Shown one piece after another: positions 7,221 to 14,888 of a stretch of DNA of 24,451 bases. The notes beneath the pieces are model-generated. The model was not told where the DNA came from and did no database searches. It saw only the letters and a list, made by a program, of their open reading frames with translations. Each line of letters begins with the position of its first letter. Within the stretch, counting starts at the first letter, position 1. The stretch is from an uncultured bacterium (GTDB lineage Bacteria; Bacillota; Clostridia; Oscillospirales; Acutalibacteraceae): NCBI GenBank assembly GCA_905215855.1, contig CAJMRT010000029.1, positions 1 through 24,451 on the forward strand. Direction: 5' to 3'. Position numbers and translations under genes: made by a program.

Positions 7221-7970
7221 ATGGATAAATTTACCATAGAAAACATGAATCTTTACTACGGAAAATTTCATGCGTTAAAGGATGTAAATATCCGTATGAA
7301 GAAAAACAGAATCACAGCCTTCATCGGTCCGTCAGGCTGCGGTAAGTCAACTCTTTTAAAGTCGCTCAACCGAATGAACGACCTTGTTGAGGGTTGTAAG
7401 ATAACAGGCGACATTCGCCTTGACAACGAGGATATTTACGGAGATATGGATGTAAATATCCTCCGCAAAAGGGTTGGTATGGTGTTCCAGAAAGCCAATC
7501 CGTTCCCGATGAGCATTTACGATAACATCGCTTTCGGTCCTCGCACACACGGAATCAAAAGCAAGAAAGAACTTGACAGGATTGTTGAAGAATCCCTGCG
7601 TGACGCCGCAATCTGGGATGAGCTTAAAGACAGACTCAAAAAGAGCGCCCTCGGTCTTTCGGGCGGTCAGCAACAAAGACTTTGTATTGCAAGAGCACTT
7701 GCCGTAAAACCCGAAGTTCTGCTTATGGACGAGGCAACCTCTGCACTTGATCCTATTTCAACGGGTAAAATTGAGGAGCTTTGCCTCAAATTGAAAAACG
7801 ATTATACAATTGTTATGGTAACACATAATATGCAGCAGGCTTTGCGTATTTCAGATGAAACAGCGTTCTTTTTACTCGGTGAAATGGTTGAATGTAATTC
7901 AACCGACGCAATTTTCTCAAATCCGCAGGATAAGCGTACCGAAGAATACATTACGGGAAGGTTTGGCTAA
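7221..7970 (+). CDS. pstB: Phosphate ABC transporter ATPase PstB
   Basis: A 249-residue cytoplasmic ATPase that energises PstCA, of normal PstB length. Walker A is GPSGCGKST (36-44). The PstB-specific Q-loop region reads GMVFQKANPFPMSIYDN, the signature is LSGGQQQR, Walker B is VLLMDEATSALDP and the switch histidine is in VTHNMQQA. ATG at 7221 is chosen because AGGAAAGGA lies upstream and the family starts close to the first beta strand. A longer in-frame extension exists upstream but overlaps pstA. The stop shares a base with the phoU start (TAATG). Confidence 0.97.
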   Translation: MDKFTIENMNLYYGKFHALKDVNIRMKKNRITAFIGPSGCGKSTLLKSLNRMNDLVEGCKITGDIRLDNEDIYGDMDVNILRKRVGMVFQKANPFPMSIYDNIAFGPRTHGIKSKKELDRIVEESLRDAAIWDELKDRLKKSALGLSGGQQQRLCIARALAVKPEVLLMDEATSALDPISTGKIEELCLKLKNDYTIVMVTHNMQQALRISDETAFFLLGEMVECNSTDAIFSNPQDKRTEEYITGRFG

Positions 7971-8617
7971 TGAGAGAATATTTTGATAAAGAGCTTACAC
8001 AGCTTAACGACAGCCTTATTGAAATGGGCGGACTTGTTGAACAGGCAATCAAAAATACAATGAAGATGATTGTTGACGGCGAAGATTTGCTTGATATCGC
8101 AAGAGAACACGAAAATCGTATTAACGAGGCGGAAAAATCCATCCAAAGCAGATGTCTGCACCTTCTTCTTCATCAGGCACCGGTTGCACACGACCTCAGA
8201 TATGTTTCTGCCGCACTCAAAATGATTACCGACCTTGAGAGAATCGGAGATCAGGCAGTTGATATTGCTGAAATGTCTGTTTACATCAAGGACAAAAAGC
8301 AGGTGTTCAATCTTACTCACATTTTGGAAATGGCAGATAATGCCTCAAAAATGGTAACGGAGGCTATTGACGCTTTTGTTAAGAGCGATATTGAGGTTGC
8401 CAAAAAGGTAGCCCGTCAGGATGATATCGTTGACGAGCTTTTTAACCGTTCAAAGAATGAAACGGTTGAACTCATTCATAAGAATAAGGAACTCGGCTCA
8501 GAGGCTCTCGATATCGTTATGATTGCAAAGTATCTTGAAAGAATTGCAGACCATGCGGTTAATGTTGCAGAGTGGGTTGCTTTTTCAATTACAGGCAGCT
8601 GCGATTTGTCCGACTGA
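7970..8617 (+). CDS. phoU: Phosphate signalling protein PhoU
   Basis: A 215-residue all-helical protein made of two PhoU three-helix repeats. PhoU links the Pst transporter to the PhoR kinase and keeps the Pho response off when phosphate is plentiful. Typical marks are the opening REYFDKELTQLNDSLIEMGGLVEQAI, HLLLHQAPVAHDLRYV, an ERIGDQAVDIAE metal-type motif near 86 and its second copy ERIADHAVNVAEW near 189. The ATG at 7970 overlaps the pstB stop by one base. It is the last gene of the pst transcript; a terminator follows 20 bases later. Confidence 0.96.
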   Translation: MREYFDKELTQLNDSLIEMGGLVEQAIKNTMKMIVDGEDLLDIAREHENRINEAEKSIQSRCLHLLLHQAPVAHDLRYVSAALKMITDLERIGDQAVDIAEMSVYIKDKKQVFNLTHILEMADNASKMVTEAIDAFVKSDIEVAKKVARQDDIVDELFNRSKNETVELIHKNKELGSEALDIVMIAKYLERIADHAVNVAEWVAFSITGSCDLSD

Positions 8618-8636
8618 TATATTTTGCTTAACAAAC

Positions 8637-8670
8637 GGGAGCATAGCTGTATGCTCCTGATTTTTGTTTT
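8637..8670 (+). terminator. Terminator of the pst-phoU operon
   Basis: GGAGCATA (8638-8645), loop GCTG, TATGCTCC (8650-8657), extended by a G-T pair. It is followed by a T-rich tract (8661-8670). Confidence 0.85.
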
Positions 8671-8677
8671 ATTAAAC

Positions 8678-8706
8678 TTTACATTTTTGCAAAAAAAGTC
8701 TATAAT
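8678..8706 (+). promoter_or_regulatory. Promoter of phoB-phoR
   Basis: TTTACA (8678-8683), 17-base spacer, TATAAT (8701-8706). It lies right after the pst terminator. There is no second 11-bp-spaced hexamer, so no Pho box is evident. The leader to the ATG at 8792 is about 80 bases. Confidence 0.75.
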
Positions 8707-8791
8707 TATGGCGGATGTTCCGATTTTAATTTAAGTGCAGACGCCCCTTTGCGGTGCGTTTAAATACACATTTGTTGTGGGAGAGTATTAG

Positions 8792-9463
8792 ATGTTAATT
8801 TACATTGTTGAAGATGATACCGATATCAGAGAGCTTGAATCTTATGCTATGAAAAGCAGCGGATATGAGGTTCAGAGCTTTGGTGAAAGCAAGAGCTTTT
8901 TTAAGGCTTGTACAGCCGAAATTCCTCAGCTTGTAATTCTTGATGTTATGTTACCCGATTTTGACGGACTTTCCGTGCTTGAAAAAATGCGCAGGGATGC
9001 CGTGACAAAAAATGTTCCCGTTATCCTTGTTACTGCAAAGGGAAGTGAAATGGATAAGGTCAAAGGTCTTGACATGGGTGCCGATGACTATATTACAAAA
9101 CCGTTTTCCGTTCTTGAACTTATTTCAAGAGTCCGTGCAATCCTCCGCAGATGTTCTGTTGATGACAGACAGGATGTAATAAAGCTCGGTCAGATTGTTT
9201 TTGACGATTCCAAGCACATTGTAACAAGCTGCGGTGAGGAATGTAACCTCACCTTCAAAGAATACGAACTTTTAAAGTATCTTCTCAAAAATAAAGGTAT
9301 GGCGCTTACCCGTGAAAATATCATTCTCAATGTGTGGGGATATGATTTTGAGGGTGAGAGCAGAACGGTTGATATGCACATTACAACCCTCAGGCAAAAA
9401 CTCGGCAGCTGCGGAAACCTTATCAAAACCGTGAGAAATGTCGGATATAAGGCGGGGGAATAA
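8792..9463 (+). CDS. phoB: Phosphate response regulator PhoB/PhoP (OmpR family)
   Basis: A 223-residue response regulator. The receiver domain (about 1-120) has acidic pocket E7, D8, D9, phosphoacceptor D51 in VILDVMLPDFDG, and the conserved T/K switch (VTAKG, ADDYITKPF). A C-terminal OmpR-type winged helix (about 130-223) has the recognition region SRTVDMHITTLRQKL. The expected role is to activate the pst and Na/Pi genes when PhoR phosphorylates it. GGGAGAG precedes the ATG by six bases. PhoB and not another OmpR member is inferred from its place between phoU and a PhoR-type kinase. Confidence 0.92.
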   Translation: MLIYIVEDDTDIRELESYAMKSSGYEVQSFGESKSFFKACTAEIPQLVILDVMLPDFDGLSVLEKMRRDAVTKNVPVILVTAKGSEMDKVKGLDMGADDYITKPFSVLELISRVRAILRRCSVDDRQDVIKLGQIVFDDSKHIVTSCGEECNLTFKEYELLKYLLKNKGMALTRENIILNVWGYDFEGESRTVDMHITTLRQKLGSCGNLIKTVRNVGYKAGE

Positions 9464-9464
9464 A

Positions 9465-11120
9465 GTGAAACTGAGTAAAAAGCTTTTAAAAAACTTTTCG
9501 GTTATCGCTGTGGTGTCCATTCTTCTGACGGCTGTTTTTTCAACAGCCGCTTTCTGGTTTGTGTTCTCCGATGAACAGGAGGCAGAGGTTCGGCAATATA
9601 CCGATAAAATCATCGGCGTTTATAATTCCGACAGCGAAATCGACCTTTCAAAATATTACGGAATAGGCGATTTTCGTGTTACGCTCATAAAAGGTGACGG
9701 TTCGGTTGTATCCGACAGCGTTGACACAGATGTTAGTTCTATGCCGAATCACAGCGACCGCCCCGAATTTGAACAGGCAATCAAGAACGGCAACGGTTCA
9801 AGCCACAGAATGTCGGAAACTTTGAATAAAATCACTTACTATTATGCAGAAAAAACTGCAGACGGTTCTGTAATCCGTGTTGCAAAGACAATTGACAGCA
9901 TTTACGGAATTTTTCTTTTTGTTATTCCGTCAATTCTTATAATTATGATAGGTGTATTTGTCGTATGCACAATTCTGGCAAAGCGCTCCACAAAGAAAAT
10001 CGTTGAACCGATTAAGGAAATGGCGGACAATGGCAACGGCTCGCCGTATGATGAGCTTTTGCCGCTCTCACAGAAAATTGCAAGCCAGCAAAGACAAATC
10101 AAGCGTCAGATGCGCAGACTGCAGTTTGAAAAGGATAAAATTTCAACGCTTATCGAAAATATGGCGGAGGGCTTTATTCTTATTGATGTTGACAAAAAGG
10201 TTCTTATGAGCAACTATTCGGCGTCAAAGCTTCTCGGCGCTGATGATGACGGTGTTACCGACAAAACTTTGATTGCGTTTTCACGCAACGAGGTTCTTAA
10301 CGATTGCGTTGACAAGGCTCTTTCGGGCGAAAGTAAAAACGGCGACACAACCGTAAAAGGAAGAGCATTGCAGATTATCACCAATCCTGTTTATTCAAAC
10401 GGCGAAAAAAACGGTGCAATCTGTCTTATAATTGATGTTTCGGCTAAGAAAAAGGCTGAAAAAATGCGCCGTGAATTTACGGCAAACGTAACGCATGAGC
10501 TGAAAACTCCGCTGACTTCAATTTCGGGTTATGCGGAAATCATTGCAAGCGGTCTTGTAAAGCCCAATGATATTCCGAATTTTGCAAATAAAATTCACAA
10601 GGAATCGGGCAGACTTCTCTCTCTTATAAGCGATATTATGGAGCTTTCACAGCTTGATGAAAAATTCAGCGATGAAGAATTTGCCCCTGTTGACCTTGCA
10701 GGGGTGGCATCTGAGGTTGCCGAGGATCTCCGTTCAAATGCCGAAAAGCACGGAATTACAATTACTGTTGATACAAAAACTGCCGTCATAAACGGCAACC
10801 GTAATCAGATTTACGAACTTATTTACAATCTTTGTGACAATGCAATCCGTTACAATCGTGAAAACGGTTCGGTAAAAATCATAACAGGCGATGATAATGA
10901 ACATCCGTTTGTTAAAGTTGCCGACACGGGAATCGGTATCCCCGAAAAGCACCACAAGCGTGTGTTTGAACGCTTTTACCGTGTTGACAAGAGCCGTTCA
11001 AAGGAAACAGGCGGCACGGGTCTTGGACTTGCAATTGTTAAGCACATTACCGAAAGACACGGCGGAGAGATTTCTCTTGAAAGCAGTGAACAGGGAACAA
11101 CATTTACCGCAAGGTTCTGA
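9465..11120 (+). CDS. phoR: Phosphate sensor histidine kinase PhoR
   Basis: A 551-residue membrane kinase, partner of the preceding regulator. It has a transmembrane helix at about 10-32, an extracytoplasmic domain of about 110 residues, a second helix at about 146-172, a HAMP/linker helix, and a PAS-like domain at about 220-325 (ENMAEGFILIDVDKKVLMSN). The HisKA phospho-histidine is H344 in VTHELKTPL. The ATPase domain has N box NLCDNAIRYN, G1 DTGIGIP, F box RVFERFYR and G2 GGTGLGLAIVK. The start is GTG at 9465, six bases after a GGGGG ribosome site that overlaps the end of phoB; an upstream in-frame ATG lies inside phoB. The gap to phoB is a single base, so the two are one transcript. Confidence 0.93.
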   Translation: MKLSKKLLKNFSVIAVVSILLTAVFSTAAFWFVFSDEQEAEVRQYTDKIIGVYNSDSEIDLSKYYGIGDFRVTLIKGDGSVVSDSVDTDVSSMPNHSDRPEFEQAIKNGNGSSHRMSETLNKITYYYAEKTADGSVIRVAKTIDSIYGIFLFVIPSILIIMIGVFVVCTILAKRSTKKIVEPIKEMADNGNGSPYDELLPLSQKIASQQRQIKRQMRRLQFEKDKISTLIENMAEGFILIDVDKKVLMSNYSASKLLGADDDGVTDKTLIAFSRNEVLNDCVDKALSGESKNGDTTVKGRALQIITNPVYSNGEKNGAICLIIDVSAKKKAEKMRREFTANVTHELKTPLTSISGYAEIIASGLVKPNDIPNFANKIHKESGRLLSLISDIMELSQLDEKFSDEEFAPVDLAGVASEVAEDLRSNAEKHGITITVDTKTAVINGNRNQIYELIYNLCDNAIRYNRENGSVKIITGDDNEHPFVKVADTGIGIPEKHHKRVFERFYRVDKSRSKETGGTGLGLAIVKHITERHGGEISLESSEQGTTFTARF

Positions 11121-11165
11121 TGTGAAGTCTGTTTACATTATTTTACAAACAAAACAAATTTTAAG

Positions 11166-11204
11166 CGATACTGCGCACACTGTGTTGTGCAGTGTCGTTT
11201 TTTT
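11166..11204 (+). terminator. Terminator after phoR
   Basis: A 12-bp stem with two G-U pairs, CGATACTGCGCA (11166-11177) against the arm ending AGTGTCG (to 11197), followed by a run of seven T. Confidence 0.85.
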
Positions 11205-11291
11205 ATTGCCCGAGCAATGTGCTTTTACAAATCTCACATAAAAAATACTCCGTTTTGACAAATTTCAAAGATATTCGCCAAGCTTTCAGAC

Positions 11292-11342
11292 TTTACAAAT
11301 TCTTTACAATTCATTGACAATCTTATGACTTTAGTTTAATAT
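11292..11342 (+). promoter_or_regulatory. Pho-box array overlapping the promoter of the Na/Pi cotransporter
   Basis: Four hexamers start exactly 11 bases apart: TTTACA 11292, TTTACA 11303, TTGACA 11314 and ATGACT 11325. The third also serves as a perfect -35, with a 17-base spacer to TAATAT (11337-11342). The arrangement matches a PhoP/PhoB-type activator site in front of a sigma-A promoter. It is the clearest regulatory site in the window. Confidence 0.75.
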
Positions 11343-11370
11343 TATTGATGATAAAGGAGAGTATGTATTT

Positions 11371-13167
11371 ATGGATTTGTTTATGGTTTTACAACTGCTC
11401 TGCGGTCTGGCGCTCTTTTTGTTCGGTATGAATTCAATGGGCGACGGTCTTGAGAGTCTTTCCGGCGGTAAGCTTGAAAAAACTCTGGAAAAAATGACTA
11501 ACAGCACCATGAAAGGATTCATTCTCGGTGCGGCGGTTACTGCGGTGATTCAGTCCTCTTCGGCAACAACCGTTATGGTTGTCGGCTTTGTAAACTCGGG
11601 AATTATGAAGCTCCGCCAGGCAATCGGTATTATTATGGGTGCCAATGTCGGCACAACAATCACTTCCTGGATTCTCAGCCTTTCGGGTATTGAGGGCGAC
11701 AGTTTGGTTATGCAGCTTTTAAAGCCTTCGTCTTTCTCTGCCGTGTTTGCCTTTGTCGGAATTATTCTTCTTATGTTCTGCAATTCGGAAAAGAAGAAGC
11801 ATCTCGGCACAATTTTCCTCGGATTCGGTATTCTTATGGTTGGTATGGATCAGATGAGTGCGGCTGTTGAACCGCTTTCGGATGATCCGACATTCACAGG
11901 CTTCCTCACACTCTTTAATAATCCTGTATTCGGTATTCTTGCCGGCGCATTGCTGACCGCAATTATACAAAGCTCAAGCGCCTCTGTCGGTATTTTGCAG
12001 GCGTTGTCCAAAACAGGCGCAATCAGCTATTCAATGGCAATCCCGATTGTTATGGGACAGAATATAGGCACTTGCGTAACCGCACTTATTTCCTGTATCG
12101 GTGCAAAGAAAAACGCAAAGCGTGCCGCATTTGTACATCTTTACTTCAATATTATCGGCACACTTGTAATTTGTGCATTGTTCTACGGTTCTAACCTCTT
12201 TATCAACTACGGTTTCCTTAATGATATCGTAGGTCCCGAGAACATTGCGGTTATCCACACAGCATTCAATCTGCTTGCAACTGCAATTCTTCTTCCGTTC
12301 AACAAGTATCTTGAAAAGCTTGCCTGCCTTACAATCAAGGACAAGGACGAGGATTCGGATGTTCCGTTCCTCGATGAGCGTTTTCTCAACACTCCCTCTG
12401 TTGCAACAGAGCGTGCAAAGTCACTTGCTGAAAAAATGGCTCGTCTTTCTGAGGGTACGCTCCTCGGCGCACTTGAACTTGTTGACCATTATGACGAAAA
12501 GGTTGCGGAAACAATTCACGAAAACGAAGATATGATTGATTCCTACGAGGATGTTATTTCAACCTATCTTGTAAAGCTCAGTTCCAAACAGCCTTCGGCT
12601 GACGACAATAAAACTATTCAGCTCATTCTTCACACAATCGGTGATTTTGAGCGTATCAGCGATCATGCGGTAAGCATTGTAAAGGTTGCTCAGGAAATTC
12701 ACGATAAGAACATTTCGTTCTCAAAAGAGGCGAAAGCAGGTCTTGCCGTTATGGTTGACGCACTTCGTGAAATTATCAACAACGCTACTGTTGCTTTTGT
12801 CGATAATGACCTTGCACTTGCCTCAAAGGTTGAACCGCTTGAACAGGTTATCGACCGTCTGCGTGACAAGCTTAAAGACGCCCATGTTAAGCGTCTTACT
12901 AACGGTACCTGTACAATCGAACTCGGTTTTGTATTCTCTGACCTTATCACAAATATTGAGAGAGTTTCCGACCATTGCTCAAACATTGCAATCGGTGTTA
13001 TTGAAATCAACCGCAACGGCTACGACGCACACGAATATCTCCACGAACTCAAAAATTCAGACGATATTCAGTACAACGCAGATTACAAGGCTTACAAGCA
13101 GAAGTACACACTTCCAAAGGAAGCTCTGTCTGTAAGAGAGGTTTCCGTAGGCGTTCCCGCAAACTAA
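11371..13167 (+). CDS. Na+/phosphate cotransporter with C-terminal PhoU domain (NptA/YjbB type)
   Basis: A 598-residue membrane protein. Two Na_Pi_cotrans repeats are marked by the paired motifs QSSSATTVMVVGFVNSG (about 61) and QSSSASVGILQALSKTG (about 199), each followed by a GxNxGT motif (GANVGTTIT and GQNIGTCVT). These are the family's ion/phosphate-binding repeats. About eight to nine helices end near residue 310. Residues about 340-560 form a PhoU-like helical domain (ERISDHAVSIVKVA, ERVSDHCSNIAIGV). It would give Na+-driven phosphate movement, as either low-cost uptake or export, with the PhoU tail as regulator. AAAGGAGAG precedes the ATG. Its Pho-box promoter and the flanking pst/pho genes support a phosphate role. 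Confidence 0.93.
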   Translation: MDLFMVLQLLCGLALFLFGMNSMGDGLESLSGGKLEKTLEKMTNSTMKGFILGAAVTAVIQSSSATTVMVVGFVNSGIMKLRQAIGIIMGANVGTTITSWILSLSGIEGDSLVMQLLKPSSFSAVFAFVGIILLMFCNSEKKKHLGTIFLGFGILMVGMDQMSAAVEPLSDDPTFTGFLTLFNNPVFGILAGALLTAIIQSSSASVGILQALSKTGAISYSMAIPIVMGQNIGTCVTALISCIGAKKNAKRAAFVHLYFNIIGTLVICALFYGSNLFINYGFLNDIVGPENIAVIHTAFNLLATAILLPFNKYLEKLACLTIKDKDEDSDVPFLDERFLNTPSVATERAKSLAEKMARLSEGTLLGALELVDHYDEKVAETIHENEDMIDSYEDVISTYLVKLSSKQPSADDNKTIQLILHTIGDFERISDHAVSIVKVAQEIHDKNISFSKEAKAGLAVMVDALREIINNATVAFVDNDLALASKVEPLEQVIDRLRDKLKDAHVKRLTNGTCTIELGFVFSDLITNIERVSDHCSNIAIGVIEINRNGYDAHEYLHELKNSDDIQYNADYKAYKQKYTLPKEALSVREVSVGVPAN

Positions 13168-13189
13168 ACAAATCTTTTTATAAAATTTA

Positions 13190-13232
13190 GGGCTACAGAA
13201 AAACGAAAGGTTTTTCTGTAGCCCATTTTTTT
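13190..13232. terminator. Strong terminator between the Na/Pi gene and convergent trhA
   Basis: A perfect 15-bp stem (13190-13204 with 13210-13224) encloses a GAAAG loop and is followed by ATTTTTTT. The A-rich inner stem means it is best for the plus strand. Confidence 0.92.
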
Positions 13233-13283
13233 GCGTGTGAAAGATTTACCTGCGGATTTTTATGCGGTCAGCTTTCGCTTTCG

Positions 13284-13931
13284 TTAAATACGGAAAAATC
13301 CGAGAAGAATTGCAAAGTAGTGAAACACACTTCCTGCAACCGTGAACAAGTGCCATATCGAGTGAAAATATTTTACCTTTTTAATTGCGTAAAATATAAT
13401 TCCCACCGTGTAGAATATTCCGCCGATGATGAGGAAGATTCCCGAAATTGACGGCATATGCTCCATAAGCGGTTTTATTGCAAAGATTATTACCCAACCC
13501 ATTCCTATGTAGCAGAATATTGACGGAATCCTTGCTTTTTCAAGGTTGATTGAGTTCATAACTATTCCGAAAATTGCCGATGACCACACAATTCCGAACA
13601 GAATCCAACCGGTCACACCATTGAGGTAGTAAAGAGTAATCGGCGTGTATGTTCCTGCAATCAGCAGAAAAATTGTGTTGTGATCCATTATTCGGAAAAA
13701 TGCTTTTACCTTTTCATTTGTAAAAGAATGATACAGAGTTGACATTGTGTAGAGTATGATGAGCGACGCTCCGTAAACGCCCGAGCTGACAACACCCCAC
13801 GCATTTGTGTGGATTGCCGCCGTAACGATAAGCACAACCGTTCCCGCAATCGACAGACCTGCACCGATTCCGTGTGATACAGAGTTGAAAATTTCTTCCC
13901 CGAGTGTATATTTTCTTTTGAACTTTGCCAA
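13284..13931 (-). CDS. trhA: Hemolysin III / TrhA-type seven-helix membrane protein
   Basis: A 215-residue protein of the HlyIII/PAQR-like family with seven predicted helices. The conserved metal-type residues of the family are present: TLYHSF (about 66-71), MDHNTIFLLIAGTYTP in the middle, and HSIWHLFTVAGSVFHYFA near the C terminus. Bacterial members have been linked to membrane-lipid homeostasis, and the historical name 'hemolysin' should not be read as a toxin. The start is TTG at 13931 (minus strand) with GGAGGT at 13937-13942. A promoter lies at 13963-13990. It is transcribed alone, divergent from the ABC operon. Confidence 0.93.
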   Translation of the reverse strand: MAKFKRKYTLGEEIFNSVSHGIGAGLSIAGTVVLIVTAAIHTNAWGVVSSGVYGASLIILYTMSTLYHSFTNEKVKAFFRIMDHNTIFLLIAGTYTPITLYYLNGVTGWILFGIVWSSAIFGIVMNSINLEKARIPSIFCYIGMGWVIIFAIKPLMEHMPSISGIFLIIGGIFYTVGIIFYAIKKVKYFHSIWHLFTVAGSVFHYFAILLGFFRI

Positions 13932-13962
13932 GATGAACCTCCAAAAAATAATCTGTACTAAT

Positions 13963-13990
13963 ATTATAAATCATTCCCACACATATTCAA
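13963..13990 (-). promoter_or_regulatory. Promoter of trhA
   Basis: On the minus strand, TTGAAT (13985-13990), 16-base spacer, TATAAT (13963-13968). A second candidate lies farther up (TTGACA 14032-14037, 17 bases, AAATAT 14009-14014). Confidence 0.6.
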
Positions 13991-14080
13991 GATGATTCGT
14001 AATGCAAAATATTTCAATAGATTTTACATTTTGTCAAAAACGGTTTCTGTTATCCAAATTTCGCAGATTTATTGGTTTGT

Positions 14081-14140
14081 AATTCAAACTTGTTGAATTT
14101 TTATAACATATTGACACAAGAATATTTTGTGTAGTATAAT
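14081..14140 (+). promoter_or_regulatory. Promoter and candidate operators of the ABC operon
   Basis: TTGACA (14111-14116), 18-base spacer, TATAAT (14135-14140). Inside the spacer, ACACAA (14114-14119) and TTGTGT (14127-14132) form an inverted repeat. Upstream, AATTCAA-ACTTG-TTGAATT (14081-14099) is another. Both positions are typical for repressor or activator binding. No regulator gene for them is in the window. Confidence 0.65.
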
Positions 14141-14174
14141 TTGCGTAATTTATTTGGCTATAGGAGGAGTGCTT

Positions 14175-14888
14175 ATGCTCAGAATAGAACATTTAACTAA
14201 AAAATACGGTGACAAAAAGGCTGTTGACGATTTGTCACTTCATATTCAAAAAGGCGAGATTTACGGCTTTATCGGACACAATGGTGCAGGAAAGACAACA
14301 ACAATCAAATCCTGCTGTGGAATTCTCAACTTTGACGAGGGCGAAATCTATGTTGACGGTGTGTCGGTAAAAGAAAAACCTCTCGAATGTAAGCGCAAAA
14401 TTGCTTACATTCCCGACAATCCAGATTTGTATGAGTTTATGACAGGTATTAAGTACCTCAATTTTATTGCCGATATTTTCGGAATCAGCCAGTCTGACCG
14501 TCAGGCAAGAATCAGTAAATATGTTGAAATGTTTGAAATTAAAAATGCACTTGCTCAGACGATTGACGGCTATTCTCACGGTATGAAACAAAAACTTGCA
14601 ATTGTTTCCGCACTCATACATAACCCAAAGCTTATCATTATGGATGAACCTTTTGTAGGTCTTGACCCAAAATCATCCCACCTTCTCAAAACTTTGATGA
14701 GAGAGATGTGCGATAACGGCGGTGCGATTTTCTTCTCAACCCATGTGCTTGAAGTTGCCGAAAAGCTTTGCGACAAGGTTGCTATCATCAAAAGCGGCAA
14801 ACTTATCAAGTCGGGTACAATGGATGAGGTCAAGGGCGATGATTCGCTTGAAGATGTATTCCTTGAACTGGAGGAGAAAGATGCTTAA
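14175..14888 (+). CDS. ABC transporter ATP-binding protein (ABC-2 type)
   Basis: A 237-residue ATPase of the ABC-2 exporter class (CcmA/EcsA-like). Walker A is GHNGAGKTT (34-42), Walker B is LIIMDEPFVGLDP and the switch histidine is in FFSTHVLEVAE. The signature motif is YSHGMKQKL instead of LSGGQ, a common variation in this subgroup. The start is ATG at 14175 with AGGAGG at 14162-14167; an open stretch 16 codons upstream has no ribosome site and crosses the promoter. It overlaps the permease start by eight bases, so the two are coupled. The substrate is unknown; lipid, peptide or drug export are all possible. Confidence 0.93.
   Translation: MLRIEHLTKKYGDKKAVDDLSLHIQKGEIYGFIGHNGAGKTTTIKSCCGILNFDEGEIYVDGVSVKEKPLECKRKIAYIPDNPDLYEFMTGIKYLNFIADIFGISQSDRQARISKYVEMFEIKNALAQTIDGYSHGMKQKLAIVSALIHNPKLIIMDEPFVGLDPKSSHLLKTLMREMCDNGGAIFFSTHVLEVAEKLCDKVAIIKSGKLIKSGTMDEVKGDDSLEDVFLELEEKDA

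Noticed and set aside
11132..11147. TTTACA pair just after phoR as another Pho box
   Set aside because: The spacing is 10 and not 11 bases, there is no promoter, and the pair lies between the phoR stop and its terminator.
12686..13135. A 149-codon plus-strand frame inside the Na/Pi carrier gene
   Set aside because: Entirely within a well-supported gene in another frame; its Leu/Ser/Thr-rich composition is typical of a shadow frame.
13284..13931. Reading the hemolysin III-type gene as a virulence toxin
   Set aside because: The family name is historical; the protein is a seven-helix membrane protein found in many harmless bacteria, and nothing nearby suggests a toxin role.
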